NCBI GenBank assembly: GCA_033032865.1
Contig: JAWHQI010000618.1
Location: 1 to 64,000, forward strand
Direction of reading: 5' to 3'
DNA length: 64,000 bases
Source: Dactylorhiza incarnata
Lineage: Eukaryota; Streptophyta; Magnoliopsida; Asparagales; Orchidaceae
The translations under genes were made by a program, and so were the position numbers. The notes beneath the pieces were generated by a model. The model was not told where the DNA came from. It saw nothing but the letters and a program-made list of their open reading frames with translations, and searched no databases. Shown here one piece after another: positions 1 to 12,334 of this stretch (within the stretch, counting starts at the first letter, position 1; each line of letters starts with the position of its first letter).

Positions 1-354
1 GCGGGCCAGTCTAGTACAGGAGCACAGGATTCAGGATCTGTGAGTGATTAGTAGTTAGCTTCCGCGAGTGATCTTGTAGTGAGGATATGATGTACAGGGC
101 ATGCGCCCTCTTTATTATTGTATCCTTGTTATCTTTTATTCAGTTATTATTTGTGGACATTTACCTTTATGGTTTATAATTCATGTGATTCTGTAGACTT
201 GTCTTCTCTTTAATGTACTTTTCTTCGTGATCGATTTGGCCGGCAGGATCGACGTTTTGTAGTGACGACCTTCCCGAGTGAAGGTGTCACCACAAAACGG
301 CGGTTCTGGGCCTAAGACCCGGTGGTTTTTGCAAAAAAAAAATGGGGTCTTACA
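1..354 (-). mobile_element. 5' edge of a long LTR (same family as 3827-8335), cut by window start
   Basis: Read on the minus strand from 354 downward, this begins TGTAAGACCCCATTT and follows the first ~350 bases of the LTR at 3827 with many small differences. Shared blocks include the 'cactcgggaaggtcgtca' stretch, the 'ggtaaatgtccacaaataa' stretch and the 'ctactaatcactcac' stretch. The two copies therefore point in opposite directions. This copy interrupts the gag-protease element that starts at 355, and continues beyond the left edge. Whether it is a solo LTR or part of a full element cannot be seen. Confidence 0.7.
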
Positions 355-891
355 TCACTCCCTCAAGAAACGGATCCTTCACAAACTCTTTCCTACCAAC
401 TAGACTCAACGTCTTCCTCTCTACTAGGATAGTGGTGTCCTTAGCCAAAACTACTGGCTCCTTCGGGATGGTCGGCCTTAAGGTAATGGTATTGCCATTG
501 AACTTAAATTCATAAGTGTTGGCTCTACTAAAATGCGTCACATCACGGTCATAGAGCCAAGGGCGGCCTAATAACACGTGACAAGCGTCCATCGGCAAGA
601 CATCACACCAAACCTCATCAGTATAGGATTTGAATGAGAGGGGGACCAGGCACCGCTTGGTGACCGGGACAGTGATCTTGCTGATCCAAGCTACCTGATA
701 TGGGGTCGGGTGTGGTCCGTGGTCAAGTGCATACGTGTGACGACGCTCTCTGAAATGACATTCACACAACTACCACTATCAATAATCAGCTTGTAAAGCT
801 TCTCACCACTCTTAAACATCAGAGAAAATATGCCCGTCCTCTTCCAATCATCTAACAGACGAGGAGTGGTCAAGATACAACGCATCACCAT
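355..891 (-). pseudogene. Ty3/gypsy aspartic protease domain, broken
   Basis: Two overlapping minus-strand frames (from 891 and from 769) give a retropepsin-like domain. The first contains the active-site block LIIDSGSCVNVIS. The second contains the C-terminal part, including the LLGRPWLYD motif typical of plant Ty3 polyproteins. The frames differ by one position, so there is a frameshift near 740-770. The domain would mature the Gag-Pol polyprotein. It follows the gag fragment at 953-2052 and is truncated at 354 by another LTR element, so reverse transcriptase and integrase are missing. The Met-type primer site and motif style suggest a chromovirus-type element; that lineage call is an inference. 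Confidence 0.75.
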
Positions 892-952
892 AAGGTGGTG
901 ATCGTCCTCTAAATCACTTGGGACCCCATCTGGGTCACCCTCCTCTTCAGCC

Positions 953-2052
953 TCATACGTAATCAGCGGGGTCGGTCGTCGAATCTAAAAGGGCTATGGC
1001 CTTAGTCTTTGTTGGGCATTCGAAGGCATGGTGACCTTGAATGCCGCAAGAATAACATGTAGTGTTGGCCTTGCTAACCTTCCCTATGGGGACACGCTCT
1101 AACCGTGGATTCTTACTGTTTCTAGCAGTGATCACTACAGACTTCGACTCGGATGACCTAAACTTTCCCTTATCCGGATACGTGGAGGAAGACGCTCCAA
1201 CCGTGGACTTGTTCTTCGTGGGGGAATAACGAGAGTGGACCTTCGAGGCAAGATGCTTTTCAATGTCAAGGGCGGCATTGAAAGTCATGTTCAGGTCCGT
1301 GTGACCATAGCGCAGGAGCTTCCTCTGAATATCGGGTTGAAGCCCCTTACGAAATCTAGATAGGGTGACCTCGGGAATCTCCCTAAGATCACAATGCACC
1401 ATACGGTCCTTCAGCTCCCCCATATACTCAGCTACCGAGTTTGAGCCCTATCGCAGGGTGGCAAGCTCATCGAACATCTGTGTTCGGTGGTACGTTGGGA
1501 CGTACAGATCGGTCAGCAAATTCTTCATCAACGACCAACCTATAGGTGGCACTCCCTGCCCGGCTCCTAATCTCCGCTCCTCATTCAGCCAAAAAGTTTT
1601 TGCACGACCTGTTAACTTCATCCTGGCAACTTGGACCTTTTGAGGGTCCGTCAGGTTGTGCGCGCCATTCGAAGTAGCATTCCATATCCACTACCTAAGT
1701 AAGGAAGACCTGGGGATCTCCCAAACCATCGTAAGTGGGGGCGTCAATCTTAACGACACTAGTAATATGAAAACCACACTCGTGGCGGTGTTCTCGAGGG
1801 GGCACTCGGGGAGAGTTCCCATCCGAATCCGAATCATGGACCTGTTGGTGTCGGTCGGGCTGCCCAACATTAACGGGTGGTGGTGGCGGTCCTCCTTGAT
1901 TCAGAAGGATTTGTGCTAATTAACATCGTCCTAAGCTCGGTCATCTCGTTACGTAGCCCCTCTATGGCCTCAGCGTTACAATCCCCGTGCTCATTCGCAG
2001 CCATCCTAGACGATGAAGGTGTGTTATACTCCGCTTCTAGTCTAGTGCGCAT
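953..2052 (-). pseudogene. Ty3/gypsy Gag with CCHC zinc knuckle, broken
   Basis: The best frame, 1423 down to 953, encodes the C-terminal half of a plant retrotransposon Gag. It has the E-Y-M-G-E-L segment and the RFRKGL region of the gag domain, then a zinc knuckle CYSCGIQGHHAFEC (CX2CX4HX4C). Between 1424 and 1870 the gag domain is recognisable in shifted frames with stops: an FW-L-N-E segment, then LYVPTYHRTQMFDELATLR. The frame at 2052-1870 has a short coiled segment (LRNEMTELRTML) that may be the N-terminus. At least one stop and one frameshift separate these pieces. The protein would form the virus-like particle and bind RNA. Confidence 0.8.
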
Positions 2053-2300
2053 GCAGTTTTGGACAAAATAATAATAAGTGAATTTTGTAGTGCAGATTAA
2101 AATCTATTTTTTTTTTGCAGAAAAATATTTTCGGGATGTTGCTAAAAAGGAGAACCTACAGAAATTTCTTAGTTTTTGTTGACGAAAAATAAAGATTTTA
2201 GCCCGCTATTCGCAGACCACCGATTCTTTTTTTGATTTTTTGATTAGTTTGCGCCACGGAAATGAATATCGAGGTTGTATCAATTGAGAAATTGATACGA

Positions 2301-2315
2301 CCGGCTTTGATACCA
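2301..2315 (-). promoter_or_regulatory. Primer-binding site, initiator-Met tRNA type
   Basis: On the minus strand this reads TGGTATCAAAGCCGG. It closely resembles the complement of the plant initiator tRNA-Met 3' end used by many plant LTR elements. It lies three bases after the putative LTR end (...CATCA) and upstream of gag, fixing the element's direction as minus. Confidence 0.75.
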
Positions 2316-2318
2316 AAT

Positions 2319-3325
2319 TGATGTAGGGGTTCCGTGATTTTAGAGATTAACACGAACAAGACGCCTCACAACGCCCTTCAAACCTAAATCTATCGCACCT
2401 ACACAAGCATCTATCGTCGCAATACGTTCGCATCTAACGCATCACATACACCACAACGGGAGGAATGATCGACTCTAAAATAACGATCGGAAGAGAGTCA
2501 TATTATTCCTCAAAATTAACATAAAGGTTGTCAATCCTTTTTGAGAGCAAAATCAAGGCTATATGGCAAGATCCGCTCAAGCAAATTGGACCTACCCGAT
2601 CCGGAATAAAAGAGATTCGATAACAATGAAATCAATTTCAGAAATTACAAACGGAGTATTTAAAATCGCGGATAAAATGGTTGTTCGTTCTCCACAAATC
2701 TAAAGAAAGAAAACACAAGATGGAGGGGAGAAGTTACCCAACCCGGATCTAGCAATAACACAAGATATGTGTGGGAGAATCACTCTCTCCACGGATCCAC
2801 CGGCGTCACACTGAATGGGGCTGTAACCTTCTTCCTTGGAGTCGCACCGAAGGAATCCTCGCCGGAGTCGCACCGAAGAGGGGTGGAGGAAGCAAACGTT
2901 GGAGTCACACCAAGAAAGGGGGCGGCGGCAAGGAGGAGTCCCCTCTTGGCCGAAATTTCACAAGGGGAAATTTAGGGTTAAAATCTTTCTTAATCTTCTC
3001 AAGCCTCATAATAGTCTCTTTATATAGGAGTTACAACATCATACAACCGTTCAAGATGGAGATGTAATCTCAACCATCCGTACGGTTAACTACACACCAA
3101 ATGTTTTTAAATGCAGGAAATAAATAATAAAATACGCAAATGAATATAAAATTATTACTCAAACATGTAATAATTTTATATTATAAAATAAAACGCATAA
3201 AATAGATAACTTGGTCTTCAAGCGGACTTAGCATGCCGCGGTCGGAGGTTGTAACGCTGCCTTCCGTTAGCGTCAACATGGCGCCTAAAATCCTTATGTT
3301 ATTGTGCCTCGGCAACCGGATCATC
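2319..3325 (-). mobile_element. 5' LTR of the minus-strand gag-protease element (outer end uncertain)
   Basis: The inner end is well placed: on the minus strand the LTR ends ...CCTACATCA just before the primer site. A TATATAAAG box lies on the minus strand near 3016-3026, as expected at a U3/R junction. The outer end is not certain. A CATCA near 3321 would mirror the inner TGATG, but no target duplication could be confirmed, and the edge may lie anywhere from about 3170 to 3425. No gene is visible inside. Confidence 0.5.
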
Positions 3326-3480
3326 ATCAAGTAGTGTAGGAGGGGCCGCGCCATAATAAGCTGAGAAGAGAGGCAAGAATACTGATCAAATAAAGTAAGG
3401 ATGGACGAGTACGCCAATTTTGTTCAAAAAAAGAATAGAAAAAATGTGTTACAACACTTCAACAAAAACAAGTGACTAGG

Positions 3481-6400
3481 CTATTCATCCTGGTTCCCCT
3501 CCTCAGACTCACCGGAAGAGTCGCCGCTTGGAGTCCTCGCTGGGGAGGAGCTCGCCGACTCACGATACAGCTCGGGAAGGAGGGTCACGAGATCGATTTG
3601 GGCTCCCTCCATGGTCAGGAGGAAGCGTCGTTGGAGACGCTCCCGCGTAAACGTTGCAGTGGCAATGGACAGCTTCATGCACGTGTCTGCGATTTGAGCG
3701 GGGGTGAATTGAAGAAGCGGCGCGACGGTTGATGATTCCCCGCCCGTTGGTTGACGGAGCTCCACCAACTCTGACTCCGCCTGAGCGAGGCAAGTACTGA
3801 GATAGTCGGATTTGCGTTGTGCATGTAAGACCCCATTTTTCGCTATAAAATCGGATCTTATGCCTAGAATCGCCACTTTGCGGTGACACCAACACTCGGG
3901 AAGGTCGTCATTACAAAACGCCGATCTTGCCGGCCATATCGATCACAAAAGAAGAAAAGTATATTTGAATATATAGAGAAGCTCAAGTCCACATCACATG
4001 AAATATAAAACCATAAGGGTAAATGTCCACAAATAATAATTGAATAAAAAGATAACAATAATAAAAGGCTCATGACATGTACATCATGTACTCACTACAA
4101 GGTCACTCGCGGAAGCAAACTACTAATCACTCACTGATCCTAAAACTGGTGCTCCTGTACTTGACTGGCCTGCCTCCATCTGCACCAGCCTCTAGTGGTA
4201 TTGCGTCTCCTCGATCCCCTAAAATGATATGGTCCACCGACCGTTAGTCAAAAAGACTAAGCCTCGTTTTCCACCACCCATCCCTCAGTGGCTCCTAGGC
4301 ACCTTGCGGGAGAATGAAGCAGAGGACATCAAGGGGTATAAAACAAAGCAGATGACATGACCTAGCAACATGATTATCTACACTACACAAATGTTTATAT
4401 ATAATTGAAGCATTAATCAATAAGTAAGCAGGATAAAGAACAAATAAAGAAAAGTAAATAAAGACAAGTATATAATAGAACAGTAACCGTTAATTTATAG
4501 GAATGCCCATACAAACCTATAGACCAAGGAGTCGTTTAGCAAGGCATATCGTATACAAAGTCTCATACTGATTTATACAATAAGGGTAGGGTTGAAATGC
4601 AATGCTTATGCCATAACATGCAAAGTTATGCAGTTTATGCTATGTTCACACAAGTGCAACTTATACACTTCGACTCTATGCGCACAGACCTTTAGTTTCC
4701 CCTTTTTGGAGCTAGCAAGACTCCCAGGATACCCCCGTAATGGCAAACGGAAGCGGTGAGTTGGGTCTCGCCCACCTCTAGGTTGGTATTCACACTACCT
4801 AACATAACATATCGTACGCCTCAACGCAAAACTGTAGAGCGCCTGCGTACTCTTACTGGCTGGACCACCAGACTTTCTTGGCTAAGTGCAAATCCACACT
4901 TGTCGAGTCAGCGTATCAACGTCGGTGTGAACGTTCGTCAATACCGAAGACCCCCCCACTTTTATGCACATGCAACATGATTACCATATATCTCCGAGCC
5001 ATAAACTCCCTGGGCTAACCTGCCCGTCATCATAACCTTCCGAGCCACCGGCTCGCCGGACTAACCCGTCCGCACCTACAACCACCGAGCCTATTGCTCG
5101 TAAGACCAAACCAACAAACTACCCGTAACAATGGGGTAATTAAGTTAATCCTGCACAACAACTTACTCCTACAATTTAGGGTTAATCCTGGACTTCTCGA
5201 GGTCTACCCTATGAGGGGCTCGCAGCGGTACTAGGAGGTACGATGAGATGATAACCCAAACCGCCCTTTCCAAGACACTTATTTTTATTGATGTCTAGCC
5301 TTGATCATACCCCTCTTACCATTTCACTTGAGTTAACCCTAAGTGTTTTATGACTCTCCAAGGGAAAGGCGATCTTTCGTCAATCCCGAGCACCACTTTG
5401 CCCCTTAGCTTATTGGGCACACTCAACATATAGACTCCTAATGGTGACCTCAAATCTCCTCAACCAGACTAGGTACACCATCTACCTCTCATTCCCACCT
5501 AATGGTCTACAAGTTACTCAAGTTTTACAATGTTATTATACGCAGACCAAATGAGCTATATGAGGTGTATGAGAGGAGGTACTCCAAACAATCATCCAAA
5601 AGACCCAATATTATTATTGGGGGTGTGTTATGATATTTTAAAACCATCTCTGGAAATTCATAATTTTCCTACTTTATTTAGTATTTATTATAATTTCTCC
5701 AAAATCACGAAACCTATGATTTTGTACATCATGTATGGTTTTTGATAAGTTATGGTCTCACTAAAATTTGTACAACTTTATAACAGTAAAATAACAACCA
5801 TTTTCACAAATTTCCATAAAGGTTTTGACATCCAATTAAAATATTAACTAATTAATCAAAATCAAGGATTTACAAATAAACTACTAGAAATTCTTATTCA
5901 AAAATTACAAGAAAATTATCTGATGTCCAAGATGGTCAAAAAAGTTCACTGATGGAGTCCCGCAATTTTCTAAATCCATTTGTTCCCATAATTATATTAT
6001 TTAAGCAAATCAGTCAAGGGACACTTTGTGAAGGAGATCATACATACATTATTCCAAAAATTATACTAAAGTTAATAGATCACATAATTGCCCTAAAAAG
6101 TCCTCTGTCTAAGTTTCATGATTTTCCAGTGAGTATTAAACTCATAATTAATTTTCATACAACTAGGGCAAACATTGAGGGTTATGAATGAGGTACCATA
6201 AATAACACTTCAAAATTTTTAGTAAAATTATCAGAGAATAATATCATCAATATAAACTCACTGCCAAAGTTTCATAAATATCATAGGATATATTATCATG
6301 TAATTTCTTCAAGTAAGAGAGTGCCCTAAATGACTCTTAATTAAATCTGAGAGAATAAAAGTCTTCAAAAATTCTAAATAAATTACCTAGGGCTTAACAC

Positions 6401-9400
6401 CACCCTATGAACCTCTCTATCAAATTTCAAGCCAATCCAAAGACATATGAGCCTATGTCATTCAATGGGTTCAATATATAACCCTAAGGTTTCAAATAGG
6501 GTTCTAGGGCACAACTACTCAAAATCACCCCAAATCTTTGGAGGAGGTGTTTTATGTGATATTAAATTAGTGGTCAAGGTTTCATCACTTTTGGATGAGA
6601 TTTGACTATTCAACCCAACAAGTGCACTTTTGACCTAAAATCCCTTAGTTTGACCAATCTTGGGTTAGTTAAATACCCAACCAAATCAATCTCAAATGGG
6701 ATGAATTTTTACCAGAGTCATATCATGACCCTAAGGACCACCCACCAAAATTTGGAAGGGTTTTGAGGTTATTAGACCCTATAATTAATTATTACATGAA
6801 TTATTAAATGTTTGCAAAAACTTTAGAAAAAAGTCTTCTAAAAATTCTAATTTTTGGATATGTTGAGGGTGTGGGTATAAGTAGGCAATGCTCCAAATTC
6901 CAGAGCATTTGGATGGCTGGTTTAGTGGGGGCACACAAATCAATCTCTGGTCAACCTTATGTATAAGTTGCACCATTTTGAGTGTTGTAGTCAACCCAGT
7001 AGTCCAAATCGACTCAAATTAATTTTAAAATAAACTAGATACAAAAATCTACAACTTTTATCTCTGGTCACTTTTCGCGAAATAGCTTCTAATGGCCTCC
7101 TTTTTCAGTTTCAAAAAGTGTATTCCTAGGTAATATACAACAATATATAATGATGATTAATATAAAATGAACGGTGGTGATTTCATCTTCTTCCTTAAGC
7201 CGATGGTCGGGATTGCCCGAACCTGTAGCTTTCCATCCCCTAATCCCAGCCACCAAGCCACTTCCTTGGCCGGCCACCACCACCAACACCTCCGTTGAGG
7301 TGGTGGCTCAATCTAGCCCGATGTCTCTCCTAATCGATCAAGGATACTAGCACAAGGGGAGAAGAGGAGAAGTGGACCTTAATTGGAGCCCGACGCCGGT
7401 GGCGGCGGTGGTGCGCCATTTCCAGCCGCCTCCAAACTTCTCCTTGCCGAATCCTTGATTTTCCATCAAAACCTTTGATCCAATATATCATTTCGACTGC
7501 CAAGAATGTTTGGAAGGTGATGGGTGGGTCAAAAGTGAAAATGGGAGGTTGTATAGGGGGAAATTTCGGCCATGCCATTAATGGCTCCTCCTTGATGGTT
7601 GGGGAATCTCCTCCCAAGCATCAAGGGAGATGAATGGATGGCTTGGGGAAGAGGAAGAGTGTGCCCCATGGCCTCCCTCCATTACTCCCTTCTCTCTCTC
7701 TCTCTCTTCATTAAGGGGGAAAATTCATTAATTCCACCATTAATTAAATTATTAATTTATTATTTTTCTTAAACAATTAAACCCTTAATTTTCCCTAATC
7801 ATGATGATTAAATTAATAAGCTTAGTGGGTTGTAGGATGGGCCTTGGTCCAAGCCTTAGCCCATTGAAATCAACTTGGGCTTAATTCTCCTTCTTTAGGT
7901 TAGGTTTGTCCAAGGTTGACTTGAGGTGTTGACTTGGTCAACTGATGGGTTGATTGGTCCAAGGGGTGTGTCTTGGGTCCCTTAACACCAACCAAAGTTG
8001 GTTGGGTCATGGTGGTGCCCCAATTGGGCCAATTTATCCAAAAGGTGTAGGTTTGACCTAAATTGGCTTAGGTTTGACTTTGGTCAAATCAGTGGCCCCA
8101 TGATGGGGCTTTTGGGCCTATTGGGTCCCTTATGACATCAAAAAACAAAGGTAAAGTCAATTGGAACATAAGCAGCCTAATTGAGCCAATTAGGGTTGAA
8201 TTGACATATGCACCTTTGGGGTGCTCATAACAATTTGCCTGGGTTCAACCTAGACCAGGGTCATCTCATGACCCCTAGTCACTACTAAAGTCTTAACCCT
8301 AACACAAGGGGGTCTAGAAGGAATAGGGATGTTACAGTGCAAGGGCAAACTGCTCCTCCAAGATAGATACGGCGTCACTAGGGCGACCGCGGTTTCCTGT
8401 GGAGGGAAGGGTTAATCGAAAAGGTGGGTGGGGCGAGTAGGATATGAGCGAGTGGTTGACCATACCTCGGGTTGAGGGGCCTCCTTTGCCTTTAGCGCAA
8501 CCAACTCCTCTTCCACTTGGGCCAACTTCTTCCCGTGCTTCTTGAAGGCTAGACCCAGGTCGCAGAGCTGCCAATTCGATTGAAGCCCGCGTCGTGCAGT
8601 CTCCGCGAGAAACACTGCATCGTCACGAATGGAGCAACAATTGAGGTGATCTAGGTCGCGAATGGGCATCTCCGCGAGAAACACTGCATCGTCACGACCA
8701 TATAGGCCGAACAGGAGGTTATACGCATCTCTGTTCAACTCCTCAAAATCTTCCCAAGAAGAGAGGAGCGAGCTCACGGAGACCCTGTTCACCGCAGCGA
8801 CGGATTCCCTTCGGTGTCGTCGCCCCTCATCCCTAACCCGAAGCACGCGTGGGTCGCGGGTTCTGGAGGTGGACTCGCTGGACGAGAGGAGAGAGTGCTC
8901 CCTATCTTTCGCTTGTTTCGCCTCGGCTCGCTCGTCGAGGCGGCTTTCAGGTCAACTTGACCCTTGCCTTTATTAACGATAGGGGGCGTCTCACTATCAA
9001 CTGGGATCACATCACCGGCGAGAATGTCTTCAAGGAAGAACTCACTCGATTGTGACGAAGCATAGCAAGGAGGGCAAGTGTGGATGATGCGCTCACCTGC
9101 GAAAAGCAAAAATAGAGGGGAAAATACTCCAATTAAGTATGGCCCTATCAAATGTAGAAGGGCGAGAAGTACTTTGGCAAGTACTACCCTAGGCTTACCT
9201 GCCCCCAGATCCACTAAGGTGAGCTGGTCCACGTGTTGCCGCAAGTAGATAACATCCATGGACTTCTCCTTCAGGAACTTGTAGAGCTCTAGCGCGCCCC
9301 CCTTCAGGCGAGGCAGCTTGTACTCTGCTTCTGTTTTCTGGAGGGGAGTGAAGGGAATGTTCCTGAACTTGCCTCGCACCAGGACGAATTTGTTGGTCCA

Positions 9401-9865
9401 ATGATGGACCTTGTTGAGCATCTCAGTGACTTTGACGCACACGCTGATGAATAACATGGTGTCATTGCATGTCGCCTTTAGGTTTAGGACCTTGTGGAAG
9501 GCAGGGAGGTAGAACTCGATCTTTTCCTCTCGCAGATAGGAGTCATAGGTAACCAAAGCGCTAATCGCGTTCGGGTTGACTTGCGCGGGGATTATCCCGA
9601 AATGGAGGAAGACCTGACAGACTTCAGGCCACAAGGGCAGCTTGAGCCCCACTTGGAAATGTGCTAGAGGAAAAGAGAGCTCCTCACGGAAGAGCGTGTT
9701 GATGAACTCGCCTGGAGCTGGCCGCCTCGCGATATAGCCCGTTGGAAGGTAGCGCACTTCAAACTCACTCAACTCCACGCCCAGAGTCTGCGAGCTAGGA
9801 AAATTGTAGGCTCAAAAATTGCGAACACAAAAGGCACACCCATCCACGGAAGGTTCTTTCGCCAT
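3481..9865 (-). pseudogene. Tat-2 antisense gene A (gypsy-type transposon domain, Transposase_28-like), split by an LTR
   Basis: This multi-exon minus-strand gene starts at an ATG at 9865 and ends with a TAG at 3481. It is homologous to the antisense gene in Tat-1 (53315-55265). The conserved block runs about 9740-9202: LPLWPEV, YLREEKIEF, then WTNKFVLVRGKFRNIPFTPLQ, the signature I associate with the Pfam 'putative gypsy type transposon' domain. Splice sites are visible at about 9202 (donor), 9098 (acceptor), 8465 (donor) and 8390 (acceptor). The coiled-coil last exon is cut by an LTR insertion: the frame stops at 8336 and resumes at 3826 with no base lost apart from the duplicated GTGCA. 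An in-frame TGA lies near codon 18 and a frameshift near 8790-8850. Function is unknown; it is an additional ORF of Tat elements, not a host gene. Confidence 0.72.
3827..8335 (+). mobile_element. 4.5 kb solo LTR (Del/Tekay-like) with GTGCA target duplication
   Basis: It begins TGTAAGACCCC and ends GGGATGTTACA, giving TGTAA/TTACA terminal symmetry. It is flanked on both sides by GTGCA (3822-3826 and 8336-8340). Removing it together with one GTGCA makes the Tat-2 gene A frame continuous, which independently confirms the borders. No protein domain, primer site or internal region is visible, so it is read as a solo LTR. Long LTRs with TGTAAnnCCCC starts are known from Del/Tekay chromoviruses; that family call is an inference. 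The interior is AT-rich, with a CT microsatellite near 7690-7710 and many degenerate TTGGTC/GGTTGA-rich stretches at 7800-8200. Confidence 0.7.
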
Positions 9866-9963
9866 GGTTATGGATGGACATGTTGAGGGTCTTTGGGTGG
9901 TGGTTCAAGGCAGGAAGGATTATCCAAAGGCAGGGAAGGTGTGCCCCTCCGGTAAGGGACCCC

Positions 9964-9973
9964 CTATTTATAG
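9964..9973 (-). promoter_or_regulatory. TATA box of Tat-2 antisense gene A
   Basis: CTATAAATAG on the minus strand lies about 100 bp upstream of the ATG at 9865. The same ten bases, or a one-base variant, precede the other antisense genes of the Tat-like elements here. Confidence 0.6.
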
Positions 9974-10387
9974 CCCCCGACCCCGATCCTAGTCACGCGA
10001 TAGTAGACCTGCAGGTACGCGAGTACACGAAAATGAGAACCAAAGCTAAGTATTACAGGTTAATGAGAGCAAAAAACAAAGAAACCAGCGAAAAGAAAGA
10101 AGAGCGCTAAAAATTGAATTTCATTAGATATTAGTGCGAGTATAAAAAATGTGAGTATAAAAGTAACGCCAGGAAAAAGTTGCGCACAATGCAAAGACCC
10201 AGAGGGTCGTGAGTACAAAATTATATCGGGTATCAAAAAAGAAAAAAAAATCAAAGGTTAGAAGAGTCTAGAGACGTCATTTGTGGCGTACAGGTCTGCG
10301 ACCTCGGTGACGTGTGCGGCAAGGGTGACGAGCCCTCCAAGCAATATTACGGGCAACTCGCATGTCTTCTTGAGCCTTCTAGAGGGT
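9974..10387. other. Spacer between the two antisense genes of Tat-2
   Basis: About 400 bp separate the gene A promoter from the gene B stop. It is A-rich in the middle (10050-10260) and I see no gene in it. The corresponding spacer in Tat-1 is 55397-55789. Confidence 0.5.
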
Positions 10388-11657
10388 CTACTCGCTCCGC
10401 CTTAGGTTGTCTTTGCCATGCCTAATGTGCTCCTCCAATAGGGAGGCCTCGCCAACGGTGCCCGCCACCTGCGTGAACCTGTGGAGGTCATCCTCGGTGG
10501 TCTGCTGACGAGTTTCCATCTCATAAATCCTATCCTCCAGTTCAACCACCCGAGCATATAAGCCCTCATCGCCATGGAGCTGTTGTTGGAACTGTTTCGC
10601 TTCAGCGAGGCGAGTATTAAGGTCGGCCAACCGCTGGTTTATCTCGACAGGCGGCATGGCCATCTAGAAGGAGTCGTAGGATCTAAGGACAGTAATAAGG
10701 AGAGCCCACGACTCCTCATTAATGTCTGGCAGGCTCGCGAGAAGCTCCCTCAGAGGCATTGCATGATAGGCGGGGGCGACCCATAAAGTGAATCTGTGGG
10801 CGCCGAGTAGCTGGATGAAGCTAACGCACGACAACCTGATGAAGAAAATGAGGAGAGTAAAAGAGAAAATAACGTTGAAAATGAGGAAGGAGAGCAATGA
10901 ATATCAGGGGGAGGAGCGAGATCTCCACTCGGTAGTCGAGGCGAGTTCCCCCGAAGACCAATGGTGGAATGGACTCGGCGAAGAACCAAGCCAATCTCCC
11001 AAGGCTGGGGACCCCCTACCAGTGACTTCCCGCCGGAAGGGGCGAGTTGACTAGACGACCCCCGGAGGATGTTGAGGCGGTAGACGCGGGGAGGCCTGAG
11101 TTGATCCTACTCGCCCCTGGGTCGAGGAAGATGCGGTGGTTATACCCCTTGACGACGTCTGGCTGAGTTGGTGGTCAGGAGGCAGTTCGCGACAAGGAGG
11201 AACTGCCAAAGAAAAAGCGAACCAGGGCAAGTTCGAACTCAACAGGAAAGAAAGTAGGGTTCTTACCTGAGAAGGTAGTGCGACGAGCAGGGGAGGGTGG
11301 CGACAAGTTCGCGTTGCCTGGAGCCTGCCCCGCATCTCCCATCCCTCTAGTTGCCACCTCAATCACGCCCCCACTCTCCCGGTGGGACAAATCGACGACA
11401 GGTTCCTTGACAATAGGCGAGGATGCCACCCTCTTGAGCAGAGGCCCGCACCTCGTGGTGGATTCGGGGTCAGTAGAGGATTTCTCGCTGAGGGGAGGAT
11501 CATTTATCCTCTTCCTTTTTATCTTCCTCTTCTTTGCAGGATCAGGGGTGCGGGGAGTAAGGAACTCGTCAATCAGGCCAAGAATGGCGGTCGCCTCGGG
11601 CACATCGTCAATGAGCATCTGGTTGGCGGCTACGGATGAATGCATCTCTGAAGCCAT
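10388..11657 (-). pseudogene. Tat-2 antisense gene B (coiled-coil protein)
   Basis: It starts at an ATG at 11657. The first exon runs to a clear donor (GTAAGA on the minus strand) at 11267. It encodes an acidic start followed by a basic cluster (AKKRKIKRKR, a plausible nuclear signal) and a Ser/Pro-rich tail. The last exon, 10663-10388, encodes a coiled coil (LADLNTRLAEAKQFQQQL, then RVVELEDRIYEMETRQQ) and stops at 10388. Middle exons at about 10700-11200 could not be fixed. The arrangement matches gene B of Tat-1 (55790-57024), which also ends in a coiled coil near its stop. Function is unknown. It lies between gene A and the 3' LTR. Confidence 0.6.
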
Positions 11658-11692
11658 CTCTTAGCGTAAAGGATTAGTAACATCACCCCACC

Positions 11693-11702
11693 CTATTTAT
11701 AG
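11693..11702 (-). promoter_or_regulatory. TATA box of Tat-2 antisense gene B
   Basis: CTATAAATAG on the minus strand lies 36 bp upstream of the gene B ATG. This implies a very short leader if the box is used. Confidence 0.55.
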
Positions 11703-11814
11703 AGTGAGACCAATGCGACAGTAAGTGATCCCCTCTCTCCTAGGGTTGAGCTCGTCGAATAAGTGTCAGACTTTTCTTTCCGACCTCTGGCGAGCTCGCA
11801 AAGAGCGTAGATTA

Positions 11815-12334
11815 TGTACAACCTGTATTAGGTGAGTAGGCTCAAGACCGACCTAACTCGCCACAAGGCAAGGCAGGGCGAGTTAGTGCGCCTCAGGCTA
11901 ACTCTTACCCTAGGATAAGGCGAGACGAGCTCGGATCGATCCGACTCGCGATCCCTCCCTCTTTATCCGTAGACCAACAAGGCTGCGATTAATACTTCCG
12001 AGAAAAGCGCAAGGGGCTGTACGCAGACCATTTGGGTCTGTAGATAGTAATTTGGTTAAGGCGGAGGTTGCTACCCACAGACCAATATGACTATTTTGCA
12101 TTCAGAAGAATTTGCATATAAATATGACTCGTTATTCCTCAGATCAACACATATCAACCCCCATAGAGAGCCAGAGCTTTCTTTCAGTTCTTTCCGTGCT
12201 ATCTGAGGTGCGGGCTCAGTTGGTGATGAGGACCAGTTTAGAGTTCCTTTATCTAGGAGGTTTGGGGTTCAAGCCTCAGCCTCAAAAATCCTCCATTGGA
12301 ATTAGCGGCTGCGGCCAATCAGATCCGTTGAGAG
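11815..12334 (+). mobile_element. 3' LTR of Tat-2, truncated
   Basis: It begins TGTACAACC, preceded by a block (CTCGCAAAGAGC...GATTA) that also precedes the 3' LTRs of Tat-3 (40463) and Tat-1 (57215). A TATA-like CATATAAATA lies near 12113, at an offset similar to Tat-3. The 3' end is not recognisable: the hAT-like element begins at 12335, and the sequence after its right end does not resemble the missing LTR tail. Confidence 0.6.

Noticed and set aside
8599..8699. Direct duplication of a ~28-bp stretch (CCGCGAGAAACACTGCATCG...) in Tat-2 gene A
   Set aside because: It is a small local tandem duplication, about 70 bp period, in a decayed exon; not informative beyond marking decay.
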